A stretch of DNA of 64,000 nucleotides from Hyphomicrobium_A sp044507625 (GCA_044507625.1 JBIQJE010000017.1:10803-74802); one strand, 5' to 3'. Shown: positions 29,010 to 38,835, counted from the stretch's first letter. A program made the numbers and translations. Notes: a model not told the origin generated them from the letters alone.

Positions 29010-30722
29010 TCAGCGGCGCCGGTTGAAGAACTCCGGAAGCGGGCCACGGTCCTCGTCCACACCTTGGCCATCCGAATCATGTTCGGCGGTCCACCATTCG
29101 TCCGGTGACGGATTGGCGAGTCGCCGCGGGTCGGGCGCAGCATTGCCCGTCGTCGGATCATCGCCATCATCGCGCCGTGTCCTTGCCATGATCCGCTGGA
29201 GGATGCCACGGCGCTGTGGCCCTTCCTCCACACTCTGGAGAGGCGGCGGACCCGCCGGCGCGTCATTGCCATAGCCAACCTTGGCCCGGTACTCGCGCTG
29301 CGCGACTGGTGGAAAATCCTCAACCTCCGGCATGCGCCGACCGTTGCGGCGCAGATCAACCGGGGGCGCGGGTACAAAAGGCTGGGACGCTGCGGCGGAC
29401 GGAGCAGCCGGCGGCGCGGAACGGGCGACCTGCTGCCGGGTGGGCCAGGTCATGTGCGAGAACCCTTCCTCGATCATGACATTGCCCGGCGCGCGCCAGA
29501 CCTCGCGGGATGAGGACGGATCCTCGTCATCGCCCTGACCGCCGATCGCTTCGCTCAGGCGGCGCTGCACGTCTTCGTCCTGGGGCCTGCCCGGTGCAAA
29601 CCCGTGGGATGGCTCAGGGGGACGCGCGGCCTGCGGAGGCGGCGGTGGCGTCTGGGGATGCATGGGCCGCTGGCGCTGCGGCTCGGCAGGCTGATGGTGG
29701 TGCGGCTGATGCTGTTGCATCGGCGGGGGCGGCGGCATCCCCATGGACCTCTCGCCGTCGCGCATCATACCCGAGGCGACGATCGATACGCGCACCTTGT
29801 CGCCCAGCGAATCATCGAACGTCGCGCCGACGATGATGTTGGCTTCAGGATCGACCTCCTGGCGCACGCGGCTGGCGGCCTCGTCGACCTCGTAAAGCGT
29901 CAGATCACGACCGCCGGTTATGGAGAGCAGCAGCCCGCGGGCGCCCTTCAGAGACACATCATCCAGCAGCGGGTTGGCGATCGCCTCCTCGGCGGCGATG
30001 GAGGCGCGGCGCTCGCCGGCGGCCTCGCCCGTGCCCATCACGGCCGAGCCCATGCCGCTCATCACCGTGCGCACGTCGGCAAAGTCGAGGTTGATCAGGC
30101 CTTCCTTGATGATCAGGTCGACGATGCAGGCCACGCCCGAATAGAGCACCTGGTCGGCGAGCACGAAGGCCTCGGCGAACGTGGTCTTCTCATTCGCGAC
30201 GCGGAAGAGATTCTGATTCGGAATGACGATGAGCGTGTCGACGTGCTTGCGGATCTCCGCGATGCCGGCCTCGGCGATACGCATGCGCCGCGCACCTTCG
30301 AAGTGGAAGGGCTTGGTGACGATGCCGACGGTGAGGATGCCGAGCTCCTTGGCGACGCGCGCGATCACCGCGGCGGCGCCCGTGCCCGTGCCGCCGCCCA
30401 TGCCGGCGGCGATGAATACCATATGCGATCCGGCGATCTGCGCGCGAATGTCGTCGATCGCCTCCTCGGCCGCCGCCTCGCCGATCTCCGGCTTGGAGCC
30501 GGCGCCGAGACCTTCGGTGAGGTTCGTCCCGAGCTGCAGGCGATGCTCGGCCGTCGAGGTGGCGAGCGCCTGGGCGTCGGTGTTGGCGACTACGAATTCA
30601 ACGCCGGCGAGCCCGGCGTTGATCATGTTGTTGATAGCGTTACAGCCGGCGCCACCGACACCGACGACGTTAATTCGCGGTTTAAGGTCGGTAAGCTTCG
30701 GAAGCTGCAGCTTGATGCTCAT
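29010..30722 (-). CDS. ftsZ: Cell division protein FtsZ
   Basis: Tubulin-like GTPase that forms the division ring. The GTP-binding tubulin signature GGGTGTG is at residues 109-115. The T7 catalytic loop region appears as NLDFADVRTVMSGMG, and NTDAQAL is near residue 48. The globular core ends near residue 320. A long linker of over 200 residues follows, rich in Pro, Gln, His and Arg (for example PPPPPMQQHQPHHHQPAEP), then a C-terminal motif GPLPEFFNRRR that would bind FtsA. Total length is 570 residues, well above the E. coli protein and in line with long-linker alphaproteobacterial FtsZ. It is 75 bp downstream of ftsA at the end of the dcw division genes. Confidence 0.97.
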   Translation of the reverse strand: MSIKLQLPKLTDLKPRINVVGVGGAGCNAINNMINAGLAGVEFVVANTDAQALATSTAEHRLQLGTNLTEGLGAGSKPEIGEAAAEEAIDDIRAQIAGSHMVFIAAGMGGGTGTGAAAVIARVAKELGILTVGIVTKPFHFEGARRMRIAEAGIAEIRKHVDTLIVIPNQNLFRVANEKTTFAEAFVLADQVLYSGVACIVDLIIKEGLINLDFADVRTVMSGMGSAVMGTGEAAGERRASIAAEEAIANPLLDDVSLKGARGLLLSITGGRDLTLYEVDEAASRVRQEVDPEANIIVGATFDDSLGDKVRVSIVASGMMRDGERSMGMPPPPPMQQHQPHHHQPAEPQRQRPMHPQTPPPPPQAARPPEPSHGFAPGRPQDEDVQRRLSEAIGGQGDDEDPSSSREVWRAPGNVMIEEGFSHMTWPTRQQVARSAPPAAPSAAASQPFVPAPPVDLRRNGRRMPEVEDFPPVAQREYRAKVGYGNDAPAGPPPLQSVEEGPQRRGILQRIMARTRRDDGDDPTTGNAAPDPRRLANPSPDEWWTAEHDSDGQGVDEDRGPLPEFFNRRR

Positions 30723-30797
30723 CGCGTTCGGCCGCTCCCCTTTGCCTCGATCACTCGCCGTTGCGGCGGCGACCTCAAAAGCTGCAGCCCGACCGCC

Positions 30798-32075
30798 TTA
30801 CGCAAAGCCGGCCTTCAGCCATTCGCCGACGCGCCCGAGATAACCCCCGCCGAGCGCATCGCGGTTCCGCAGCCCCGGAACCTCCCCGCCTCCCGACGCG
30901 GCAACGGCCAGAAGCCCCGCGACGGCCGAAAACGCCGGACTGGACACACCCTGCGGCAGACCGACAATCGGCTGCGGCGAGGCTACGCGTGCCGGACGAC
31001 CGAGCGTGTTGGCTGCGAACTCGCCAAACCCGACAAGCGCACTTGCGCCGCCCGTCAGAACCACACGCTGACCGGCGAAGTCCATGGTGCCGGCCTTTTC
31101 CAGTCGCTCACGCACCAGTCCGAGAATGCTGCCCACACGCGGGCGGATGATCCCGGCCAGTTGCGCCTTGGTGGCCTGTCCGCGAGCGCCGTCTTCCTCG
31201 CCCGCAAGGGCATATGAAAACGCCTCGTACTCGTCGGACTGTGCGACCACAAGTGTCCCGTATAGCGTCTTGATTCGCTCTGCCTCTGCAAGTGGTGTCT
31301 GCAAGGCCTGGGCTATATCCAAGGTGATATGGTGGCCGCCGAGCGGCACCGTTGCCGCGTGAATGAAATGGCCGTCGGCAAAGGCGGCAACCGTCGCGGT
31401 GCCGCCGCCGATGTCGATGCAGGTGACGCCGAGCCGGCGCTCCTCCTCCGTCGTCGCGGCGAGCGCGCTGGCGTACGGCGTGGCGATGAGCGCGCGCACG
31501 TTGAGATAGCAGCGCTCGACGACGAGCATCAGGTTGCGCACGGGCGCCTCGTCGGCGGCGACCGTGTGCAGATCGGCGGAAAGGCGCGAGGCGGCGAGAC
31601 CGCGCGGATCGTGGGCGCCCGGCGCGCCGTCGACGCGGTAGCCGATGCGGTTGAGATGTATCAGCGTCCGGCCCTCACGCTCGGCGAAGGCGTGTCCGCC
31701 CGCCATCAGGCGATCGATGTCGTCGGCGCGAATCACGCCGCCGGCGATATCGACGGTGGCGGAGAAGTTCGCGGACTGCAGGCGCCCGCACGACACCGAG
31801 ACGAACACATCCTCGAGCGTGTGGTGCGCCATGCGCTCGGCCTGGGCGATGGCGGCGCGCACCGTCGCCTCCGCCTCGGCGAGGTCGATGATCACGCCCG
31901 CTTTGAGACCGCGCGAGCGCAGGTGGCCGAGACCGAGCACGCGGGCGCGGCGCGGCTCGCCGGGTGTCTCCGGACCTTCAAGCGCTGCGATGATGCAGGC
32001 GACCTTGCTCGTTCCGATGTCGAGCAGGCCGACGATCTCGGCGTTCTTGTTGACTGTCCTGTCACGGCTGAGCAT
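30798..32075 (-). CDS. ftsA: Cell division protein FtsA
   Basis: Actin-like ATPase that tethers FtsZ to the membrane and recruits later divisome proteins. The nucleotide-site segments are LLDIGTSKVACIIAALEG (phosphate 1), TCIDIGGGTATVAAF (phosphate 2) and VVLTGGASALVGF (adenosine motif). The C-terminal end GRVGEWLKAGF is a short amphipathic membrane-targeting helix as in other FtsA proteins. ATG 32075 follows GAGGAA at 6 nt; a TTG 18 bp upstream is possible but lies right at the ftsQ stop. It gives 425 residues. It lies between ftsQ and ftsZ. Confidence 0.95.
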   Translation of the reverse strand: MLSRDRTVNKNAEIVGLLDIGTSKVACIIAALEGPETPGEPRRARVLGLGHLRSRGLKAGVIIDLAEAEATVRAAIAQAERMAHHTLEDVFVSVSCGRLQSANFSATVDIAGGVIRADDIDRLMAGGHAFAEREGRTLIHLNRIGYRVDGAPGAHDPRGLAASRLSADLHTVAADEAPVRNLMLVVERCYLNVRALIATPYASALAATTEEERRLGVTCIDIGGGTATVAAFADGHFIHAATVPLGGHHITLDIAQALQTPLAEAERIKTLYGTLVVAQSDEYEAFSYALAGEEDGARGQATKAQLAGIIRPRVGSILGLVRERLEKAGTMDFAGQRVVLTGGASALVGFGEFAANTLGRPARVASPQPIVGLPQGVSSPAFSAVAGLLAVAASGGGEVPGLRNRDALGGGYLGRVGEWLKAGFA

Positions 32076-32093
32076 GGCGGCTTCCTCGACCAA

Positions 32094-33062
32094 CTAACTC
32101 TGCGTGGAATTTTCACTGGCGGCGGCGGGCGGTGCAGGCCGTATGGCGATGCGCCCGCGCGCGCGGAGATCGACGACGACGTTGTGGGCATCGAGTAGCT
32201 TGCCGAGCTCATCGGGCGAGGACAGCGCGGCGAACGCCACCGCTTCCCGATCCGCTCCGAGGTGCACCGTCAAACCGTTCTTCAGGTGCAGCGTCCAGCG
32301 ACGGCCACCGATGCGCTCGGCCATGACGAAGCGCTCGGCGATGCGCGGATAGCGCACGACGAGCTCCAGCAGCGCCTGCGCCTGCTCGGGGGCTCCTGCC
32401 CCGGTCAGGCGCGGAAGCCGCACGTTGGTGCCGGGCTTCAAGCCGGACAGCACGCGTCCGGAACCGTCGACGAGGAACTCGCGCCCGTCGTTGATCCATA
32501 GGGCCGTGGGGCGGCGCTCGGTGATGCGCACATCGAGGGCGGCGGGATAGATACGGCTGATCGAAGCCGTTGCCACCCACGGCAAGGCTTCGACACGCTC
32601 GCGCGCAGCGGCGACATCGAAGGTGACGAGGGAGCCGGAGTTCGGCAGGTCGATCGCCGCGAACACATCGGCGTCGGCGGTGAAGCGTTGCCCGGTCAGC
32701 GCCACCTGCTCGATGCGCAGGCCGGTCCAATAGAAGATCTGCTCGGCATCCGGCAGGAAGCTCGTTACAGCGCGGGTATGGCGGCCGCCATCCGTCAGCA
32801 GCGAGAAGGCGAGCGCGCCGGAAAGACCCATGAACATTGCGAGACCGAGCCGGCGGCCGAACGCCGTATGGCGCGGCTCGCGGCGGCGGCGCAGGGGCAG
32901 CTGCCCGCCGGCGGTGGCAGGTGCCGTGGCGGCTGGGACCGAAGACTGTGGTGATTTACCGAGGCTGGAAAAGAGCGCCGAGAAAAGAGTAGCGGCCGGA
33001 TCGAGCGCCAGTGCCTGCGGCACCCGCTCCTTCAACTCCGACCCGCCCCCTACCTGTTGCAA
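32094..33062 (-). CDS. ftsQ: Cell division protein FtsQ
   Basis: Bitopic inner-membrane divisome protein that links early and late division proteins. It has a basic cytoplasmic N-terminus of about 80 residues (with PLRRRREPRH), one transmembrane helix (LGLAMFMGLSGALAFSLL), a POTRA domain beginning IEQVALTGQRFTADADVFAAI, and a beta domain with PTALWINDGREFLVD. It is 322 residues from a TTG at 33062 inside the ddl 3' end. No ATG or GTG lies ahead of the transmembrane helix in a better position, so the exact start is uncertain. The gene overlaps ddl by 13 bp. Confidence 0.9.
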   Translation of the reverse strand: MQQVGGGSELKERVPQALALDPAATLFSALFSSLGKSPQSSVPAATAPATAGGQLPLRRRREPRHTAFGRRLGLAMFMGLSGALAFSLLTDGGRHTRAVTSFLPDAEQIFYWTGLRIEQVALTGQRFTADADVFAAIDLPNSGSLVTFDVAAARERVEALPWVATASISRIYPAALDVRITERRPTALWINDGREFLVDGSGRVLSGLKPGTNVRLPRLTGAGAPEQAQALLELVVRYPRIAERFVMAERIGGRRWTLHLKNGLTVHLGADREAVAFAALSSPDELGKLLDAHNVVVDLRARGRIAIRPAPPAAASENSTQS

Positions 33063-33997
33063 CTCGCGTCCTCGACCAGAAACCGTACGAGCTCGCCAAA
33101 GGACCAGCCCGCATGCAGTGCCAGCTCGGGTACGAGTGAAGTCTCCGTCATGCCCGGCTGCGTGTTGACCTCGAGGCAGATCAGCTCAGCCGCCCCACCG
33201 GTCGTATCGTCGTATCGAAAATCCGCCCGCGCCGCGCCCCGGCACCCCAATGCGCGGCATGCGGTAGCCGTGTATTTCCGGATCAATTGGTAAACATCCG
33301 GTGAAATATCGGCCGGGAGTACGTGCTGGGAGCCGCCGGGGGCATATTTGGCCTCGTAGTCGTAGAATTCGAGGCCCTTGAGCGGCCTGATCTCGATGAC
33401 CTCGGTGACGAAATCGCCGATCACGGCGCAGGTGAGCTCGCGGCCGGGGATGTAGCGCTCCACCATGACGAGATCGTCGGGCTGGCCAATCTCACCGATA
33501 CGGGCCGGAGGGCCGTTGGCGCCGACCTCGACGATGATCACGCCGACGCTCGATCCTTCATCGACCGGCTTCACCACGTAGGGCGGCGGCAGGACGTGCC
33601 GCGTCAGCGCCTCGCGGCGGGTCACGACCTCGGCGTCGGCGACCGGAACGCCGGCGGGGCGCATCACGTCCTTGGCGCGCTCCTTGTGCATGGCGAGCGC
33701 GGACGCGAGCACGCCGGAGTGCGTGTAGGGAATGGCGAGGCATTCGAGCACGCCCTGGACGCAGCCGTCCTCGCCGAAGCGGCCGTGCAGGGCGTTGAAG
33801 CAGACGTCGGGCTTCAATTCTTTCAGTGCGGCGGCGAGATCGCGGTCGACGTCGATGGGGGTGACGCGATAGCCCTCCCCTTCGAGCGCGCGCGCGCAGG
33901 CCGCGCCCGAGCGCAGGCTCACCTCGCGTTCGGCCGACCAGCCGCCCATGAGCACGGCGACATGGCCATGCGTGCGCTCCGGCGCCTTCCCGATCAT
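33050..33997 (-). CDS. ddl: D-alanine--D-alanine ligase
   Basis: ATP-grasp enzyme that joins two D-alanines for the peptidoglycan stem peptide. It is 315 residues from ATG 33997, which overlaps the murB stop as ATGA behind GGAGG. A start 75 bp upstream inside murB gives a Gly-rich leader untypical of the family. Motifs include HVAVLMGGWSAEREVSLRSG (N-terminal signature), FNALHGRFGEDGCVQG, PYVVKPVDEGSSVGV (ATP-grasp lysine) and ICLEVNTQPGMTETS (metal-binding Glu and Asn). It is probably translationally coupled to murB. Confidence 0.95.
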   Translation of the reverse strand: MIGKAPERTHGHVAVLMGGWSAEREVSLRSGAACARALEGEGYRVTPIDVDRDLAAALKELKPDVCFNALHGRFGEDGCVQGVLECLAIPYTHSGVLASALAMHKERAKDVMRPAGVPVADAEVVTRREALTRHVLPPPYVVKPVDEGSSVGVIIVEVGANGPPARIGEIGQPDDLVMVERYIPGRELTCAVIGDFVTEVIEIRPLKGLEFYDYEAKYAPGGSQHVLPADISPDVYQLIRKYTATACRALGCRGAARADFRYDDTTGGAAELICLEVNTQPGMTETSLVPELALHAGWSFGELVRFLVEDASCNR

Positions 33998-34959
33998 AGA
34001 ACCTCCGCCTCCGCCAACGCTTCCCCGGTGGGACAGCCCGGTAGCGGCTGTCCGAGGCGGATGATTTCCCATTGCAGCTCGATGCCGGTCCGGGCCTTCA
34101 CACGCGCGCGCACGGTCTCACCCAGGCGCTCGATGTCCTCGGCGGTGGCTTTCGCGTCGTTGATGAGGAAGTTGCAGTGCAGCTCCGACACCTTAGCGCC
34201 GCCGACGCGCAGGCCGCGGCATCCGGCTTCATCGACGAGGCGCCAGGCGCTCTGGCCCGGGGGGTTCTTGAAAGTGGAGCCGCCGGTGCGCTCGCGGATC
34301 GGCTGGTTCTTCTCGCGGTAGTCGGCCACGTCCTCCATCTCCTTGAGGATGGCGGCGGGATCGCCCGCGGTGCCCTGGAAGAGGGCCTGCGTCATGATCC
34401 AATCGCGGGGAACGGCGCTGTGGCGGTACGTGAGGCCCATATCGGCGAGCGGCAGCACGTGGATGTTGCCCTGGCGGTCGACCGCGCGGGCCTCGATGAG
34501 GACGTCCTTCGTCTCGCTTCCGTGCGCGCCGGCATTCATGCGCAGCGCGCCGCCGATGGATCCGGGAATGCCGCGATAGAAGGCGAGGCCGGCGACACCC
34601 GCTTCGGCGGCGGCGCGCGCGACCTTCACATCGGGCACGGCGGTGCCGGCGCGGATGCGATTGCCGGGCTCGGCGGTGACGTTGGCGAAGCCACGCCCGA
34701 GACGGATGACAACGCCGGGCACGCCGCCGTCGCGCACCAGGAGGTTCGAGCCGAGGCCGATGACGGTGACGGGCAGATCGGCGGGAATGTTGGCGAGGAA
34801 GTAGGCGAGGTCGGCTTCGTCGGCGGGCGTGAACAGCGCCTGCGCCGGACCGCCGACGCGGAACCACGTGATGTCCGCCAGCATCGTTCCGGCGGCCAGC
34901 CTTCCGCGCAGATCCGGCAGCCGGGCTGCGAGGTCAGCGCTGAGATCGGGAAACGTCAA
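33994..34959 (-). CDS. murB: UDP-N-acetylenolpyruvoylglucosamine reductase
   Basis: FAD- and NADPH-dependent reductase that completes UDP-MurNAc synthesis. The 321-residue frame has the type I features: TWFRVGGPAQALFTPADE, VTVIGLGSNLLVRDGG, FYRGIPGSIGGALRMNAGAHG (FAD-binding) and GSTFKNPPGQSAWRLVDEAG, with the catalytic serine in GGSTFKNP. The start is TTG 34959, chosen because GGAGG lies 7 nt upstream and it sits 38 bp after murC; longer starts lie inside murC. It overlaps ddl by 4 bp. Confidence 0.93.
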   Translation of the reverse strand: MTFPDLSADLAARLPDLRGRLAAGTMLADITWFRVGGPAQALFTPADEADLAYFLANIPADLPVTVIGLGSNLLVRDGGVPGVVIRLGRGFANVTAEPGNRIRAGTAVPDVKVARAAAEAGVAGLAFYRGIPGSIGGALRMNAGAHGSETKDVLIEARAVDRQGNIHVLPLADMGLTYRHSAVPRDWIMTQALFQGTAGDPAAILKEMEDVADYREKNQPIRERTGGSTFKNPPGQSAWRLVDEAGCRGLRVGGAKVSELHCNFLINDAKATAEDIERLGETVRARVKARTGIELQWEIIRLGQPLPGCPTGEALAEAEVL

Positions 34960-34997
34960 CGTCGCGCCTCCGCTCTGGTTGGGAAAATGGACTGGTG

Positions 34998-36434
34998 TTA
35001 GGCGTTCGCGCGGCGCGGCTCGTCGGCGGCGACGAGCCAGCCGGGCAGCGCATGCGCCCACTCGGTCGACGTGCCCGCGCCGAGACAGATCACCATGTCG
35101 CCGGGGCGGACGTGGTGGCGCAGCAGCGGGACAAGATCGTGCACATCATCGATGTGCGTTGCCGCCGGGTGGCCCGCGGCGCGAATGCCCTCGGCGATGT
35201 AGCGTTGATCCATGCCGGCAAGCGGGGCCTCGCCGGCGGAGTAGAGCGGGCCCACGATGACGTTGTCGGCATCGCGGAAGCAGGCGCAGAACTCGCCGAA
35301 GAGATCGTTGACGCGCGAATAACGGTGCGGCTCGAACACGGCGATGACGCGGCCGCGCGAGCCGCTGCGCGCGGCCGAAAGCACCGCGCCGATCTCGGCG
35401 GGGTGGTGCGCGTAATCGTCGTAGATCGTCGCGCCGTTCCACGTGCCGGTCAGCTCGAAGCGGCGCTTCACACCGGTGAAGGTGGAAAGCGCCTGGCGGA
35501 TGGCGGCGTCGGGGATGCCGGCTTCGCTCGCGGCGGCGATGGCGGCCAGTGCATTGAGCGCGTTGTGCTGGCCCGCGATGGGGATGGACCAGCCACGGAT
35601 CTGGCGCTCGCCGCCCTTGACGCGCGCGCTGAGGTCGGCGTCGATGACGATGCCGCCGCGATCCTGCTGCAGACCGCGCAAGAGAAGATCGGCGCCCGCA
35701 ACGGTGCCGTAGGTCAATAGGCGGCGGCCGTCGCGGCGCAGCTCCAGCCGGTCGATCATGGCGCGCGCGACCGGGTGGTCGATGCACGTGACCGCAAGCC
35801 CATAGAAGGGAATGTTGCGGAAGAAGGTCTCATACTCGCGGTGCATGTTCTCGACCGTCTTGAAGTAGTCGAGGTGCTCCGGGTCGATGTTGGTGACGAT
35901 GCCGATCTGGGTCGGCAGGCGCACGAACGTGCCGTCGGACTCGTCGGCCTCCACGATCATCCAGTCGCCCTTGCCGAGGCGGGCGTTCGTGCCCCAGTCC
36001 TGGATGATACCGCCGGAGATCACGGTCGGGTCGACGCCCGCGGCGGCAAAGACGTGCGCGGTGAGCGAGGTGGTCGTCGTCTTGCCGTGCGTGCCGGTGA
36101 CGGAGACGGTGGAATAGAGCCGCATCAGCTCGGCGAGGATTTCGGCGCGGCGGATGACGGGCAAGCCCTTGGCGCGCGCCGCTTCCAGCTCCGGGTTGCC
36201 GGACTTTACCGCGCTGGAGATGACGATGGAGCGGGCGCCGACGAGGTTCACCGCGTCGTGGCCGATAAAGACGCGCACGCCCTTGGCGCGCAGGCGGCGA
36301 ACGTTGGGGCTGTCCTTCTGGTCACTGCCTTGGACGGAATAGCCCTTCGCCAGCAGGATCTCGGCGATGGCACTCATGCCGATGCCGCCGATTCCGATGA
36401 TGTGGAAGGTCCCGATTTCGCGGGGCATCTGCAT
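34998..36434 (-). CDS. murC: UDP-N-acetylmuramate--L-alanine ligase
   Basis: First amino-acid ligase of the peptidoglycan stem. The 478-residue Mur ligase has the N-terminal UDP-binding loop HIIGIGGIGMSAIAEIL (residues 11-27), the ATP-binding loop GTHGKTTT (114-121), and the substrate and metal region EADESDGTFVRLPTQIGIVTNIDPEHLDYF. The C-terminal domain includes YDDYAHHPAEIGAVL and AVFEPHRYSR. It begins 107 bp downstream of murG on the same strand. Confidence 0.97.
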   Translation of the reverse strand: MQMPREIGTFHIIGIGGIGMSAIAEILLAKGYSVQGSDQKDSPNVRRLRAKGVRVFIGHDAVNLVGARSIVISSAVKSGNPELEAARAKGLPVIRRAEILAELMRLYSTVSVTGTHGKTTTTSLTAHVFAAAGVDPTVISGGIIQDWGTNARLGKGDWMIVEADESDGTFVRLPTQIGIVTNIDPEHLDYFKTVENMHREYETFFRNIPFYGLAVTCIDHPVARAMIDRLELRRDGRRLLTYGTVAGADLLLRGLQQDRGGIVIDADLSARVKGGERQIRGWSIPIAGQHNALNALAAIAAASEAGIPDAAIRQALSTFTGVKRRFELTGTWNGATIYDDYAHHPAEIGAVLSAARSGSRGRVIAVFEPHRYSRVNDLFGEFCACFRDADNVIVGPLYSAGEAPLAGMDQRYIAEGIRAAGHPAATHIDDVHDLVPLLRHHVRPGDMVICLGAGTSTEWAHALPGWLVAADEPRRANA

Positions 36435-36541
36435 GGTGATAGTCCCTCGTCATGGGCGCCGGTGGGATGCCGGCTGCCCGTGGCCCGCTTATGGCAACGG
36501 CCGCCCGACACGCCTCGCAGCCGCCGAACGCACCCTCCGAA

Positions 36542-37648
36542 TCACTTCGAACGTATCAGCTCCTCGGTGAGATCGGCCAGACGCACAACCGCATCCGGCC
36601 GGCCGAGTTGCTTGGCGGCATCCGCCGCTCCGGTCAGTCGTCCTGGGTCACCCAACAGCCTCGCGATGTCCTGCGCAAGGCGCTGCGACGACAAATCCTT
36701 TTGCTCGATACACCAAGCTGCCCCCGATTCGGCAAGCCTGCCGGCGTTCTGGAGCTGGTCGTTGTCGATCGCATGCGGGAGCGGCACCAGGATGGACGGG
36801 CGCCCGATCACCGTCAGCTCGGCAACCGTCGAGGCGCCGGAGCGGGCGATGACGAGCTGCGCGCTCGCCATGCAATCGGGCAGATCGGCAAAGAAATGCG
36901 ACACCTCGGCAGTTATGCCGTTCGCGGCATAAGCCGCCTTGACGGCTTCGGCGTCCTCGGCCCGCGCCTGCTGCACGATATCGAGCCGGTTGCGCATTTC
37001 GGCCGGCAGCAAGGCCAGAGCGGGCGGAACGGCCTCGGAGAAAAAGCGCGCGCCCTGGCTGCCGCCGAATACGAGGAGCGCCAGACGTCCGCCAGGCTGG
37101 GGCGCGCGGTAGGGCCGCTGCGCGGCGGCCATCACGGCGCTACGCACGGGATTGCCGGTGAGGTGCGCCTTGGCGGCGAGATCCGGCGAGAGGTATTTCG
37201 TCTGCGCGAAGGAGGTGGCGATACCGCTCGCGCCCTTGGCCAGCATGCGGTTGGCGCGGCCCAGCACCGCGTTCTGCTCGTGCAGCAGGGTGGGGAGCCC
37301 GCGTACCTGCGCCGCCTTGATGGGGGCGAAGGTCGGATAGCCGCCAAAGCCGACGACCGCGCCCGGCTTCAGGCGGCCGAGGATCTTGTAAGCGGAGAAG
37401 AGACCGCGCCCGAGCAGCATCGCCGTGCGCGCAGCGGCAACGGGCGACCTGGAGCCGAGCGTTGCGGAGGGCAGCCGATAAACGGTGCGCGCAGGAAATC
37501 CGGTGCCGTAGCGATCGCCGCGCATGTCGGTGGCGAGGTCGACGGTGATGCCGCGCCGCGCCAGCTCCTCCGCGAGGGCCTGCGCGGGGAAGAGATGCCC
37601 ACCCGTGCCGCCCGCCGCCAATAGCACGCTCTTGCTCTGCTCTGTCAC
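36542..37648 (-). CDS. murG: UDP-N-acetylglucosamine transferase MurG
   Basis: Peripheral inner-membrane GT-B glycosyltransferase that converts lipid I to lipid II. It is 368 residues. The glycine-rich loops are LLAAGGTGGHLFPAQALAEEL near the N-terminus and LLVFGGSQGARFFSEAVP mid-protein. VVGFGGYPTFAPIKAA and the donor-site segment VIARSGASTVAELTVIGRPSILVPLPHA are also present. The start is a GTG overlapping the ftsW stop as GTGA, which implies translational coupling. Confidence 0.97.
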   Translation of the reverse strand: MTEQSKSVLLAAGGTGGHLFPAQALAEELARRGITVDLATDMRGDRYGTGFPARTVYRLPSATLGSRSPVAAARTAMLLGRGLFSAYKILGRLKPGAVVGFGGYPTFAPIKAAQVRGLPTLLHEQNAVLGRANRMLAKGASGIATSFAQTKYLSPDLAAKAHLTGNPVRSAVMAAAQRPYRAPQPGGRLALLVFGGSQGARFFSEAVPPALALLPAEMRNRLDIVQQARAEDAEAVKAAYAANGITAEVSHFFADLPDCMASAQLVIARSGASTVAELTVIGRPSILVPLPHAIDNDQLQNAGRLAESGAAWCIEQKDLSSQRLAQDIARLLGDPGRLTGAADAAKQLGRPDAVVRLADLTEELIRSK

Positions 37649-38835
37649 TTCTGTCCCGGTCCTGTTGCCTGCATGCGCTGATCGATATGTCCCATGTCGT
37701 TCAGCAGTGCCGGTTTTCTGAGGCGTGCCGCATGCGGGCGATGCCGCGTCAGCGCGAGCAACATCCCCAGCGTCAGCGATACGGCGATCATCGAGGAGCC
37801 GCCGGACGACACGAACGGCAGCGTGATGCCCTTCGCAGGCAGCAGGCCGACGTTGACACCCATGTTGATCAGCGCCTGGAGGCCGAACAGCAGCGCCAAT
37901 CCCTGAATGGAAAGCCGCGTTGCGGCGTCGCTCTCCTGCGCGGCGGCAATGAGCACCCGCATCACGATGAAGAAGAAAAGCCCGAGCAGCACGAGGCAGG
38001 CGATGACGCCGTATTCCTCGGCGACGACGGCGAAGATGAAATCGGTGTGCGCGTCGGGGAGCACCGTTTTGATGGTGCCCTCCCCCGGACCGCGTCCGAG
38101 GAAGCCGCCCTCGGAGAAGGAGCGCATGGCGCGGTCGAGCTGGGAGAAATCGCCGGGCGTCGGCGCGAGAAATTTATCGATGCGCCAGCGCACGTGGTCG
38201 AACGAGGTATAGGCGAAGGCAATGCCGAGAACGCCGCAGCCGGCAATGATGCCAGCGCCCAGCAGCGCCTGCCCGGAGAGGAAGTAAAGCGTGCCCCAGA
38301 CCGCGGTCACAAGCAGCGTCTGGCCGACATCCGGCTGCGAAAGGAGAAGCCCGGTGAAGCAGATGGCGAGCGCGATCGCGAGCGGCAGTGCGGGCATGTC
38401 GGTGCGGCGGTTGCTTTCGGCGAACAGCCACGCCGACAGGATCACGAAGCCGGGCTTGGCAAACTCGGACGGCTGCAGCGAATGGCCGGCGATGGACAGC
38501 CAGCGCCGCGCGCCCTGGATTTCACCGCCGACGAAATGCACGGCAACGAGCCCCACCATGGACACGGCGAAGAGGCCGAGCGCGAGACGGCGCACGCCGC
38601 GCGGGCTGAGCAGCGAAACAGCGAGCATCACCACAACGCCGAGGGCGGAGAAGAACAGATGCCGCTCAACGAAGTAGTAGGTCGGTAGACCCTTGCGCAG
38701 CGCAACGGCGGGACTCGCGGCGAGCGACAGGACGAGGCCCGCGCCCACGAGCGCGAGAATGGCGCCGACGAGCACGTGGTCGACGGTGAACCACCAGTCG
38801 GCGACACGGCTACGGTCGGCGCGCGAGAGCCTCAT
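37645..38835 (-). CDS. ftsW: Lipid II polymerase FtsW
   Basis: SEDS-family septal peptidoglycan glycosyltransferase that works with FtsI; polytopic inner-membrane protein of 396 residues with about ten hydrophobic segments. Signatures include GARRWLSIAGHSLQPSEFAK, the SEDS region with the catalytic Asp in HTDFIFAVVAEEYG, and the C-terminal LPFVSSGGSSMIAVSLTLGMLL. The start ATG at 38835 is preceded by AAGAGG. Its first 17 or so bases are duplicated 338 bp upstream at the murD stop, so this gene has been separated from murD by an inserted segment (see 38832-39173). Confidence 0.96.
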   Translation of the reverse strand: MRLSRADRSRVADWWFTVDHVLVGAILALVGAGLVLSLAASPAVALRKGLPTYYFVERHLFFSALGVVVMLAVSLLSPRGVRRLALGLFAVSMVGLVAVHFVGGEIQGARRWLSIAGHSLQPSEFAKPGFVILSAWLFAESNRRTDMPALPLAIALAICFTGLLLSQPDVGQTLLVTAVWGTLYFLSGQALLGAGIIAGCGVLGIAFAYTSFDHVRWRIDKFLAPTPGDFSQLDRAMRSFSEGGFLGRGPGEGTIKTVLPDAHTDFIFAVVAEEYGVIACLVLLGLFFFIVMRVLIAAAQESDAATRLSIQGLALLFGLQALINMGVNVGLLPAKGITLPFVSSGGSSMIAVSLTLGMLLALTRHRPHAARLRKPALLNDMGHIDQRMQATGPGQK

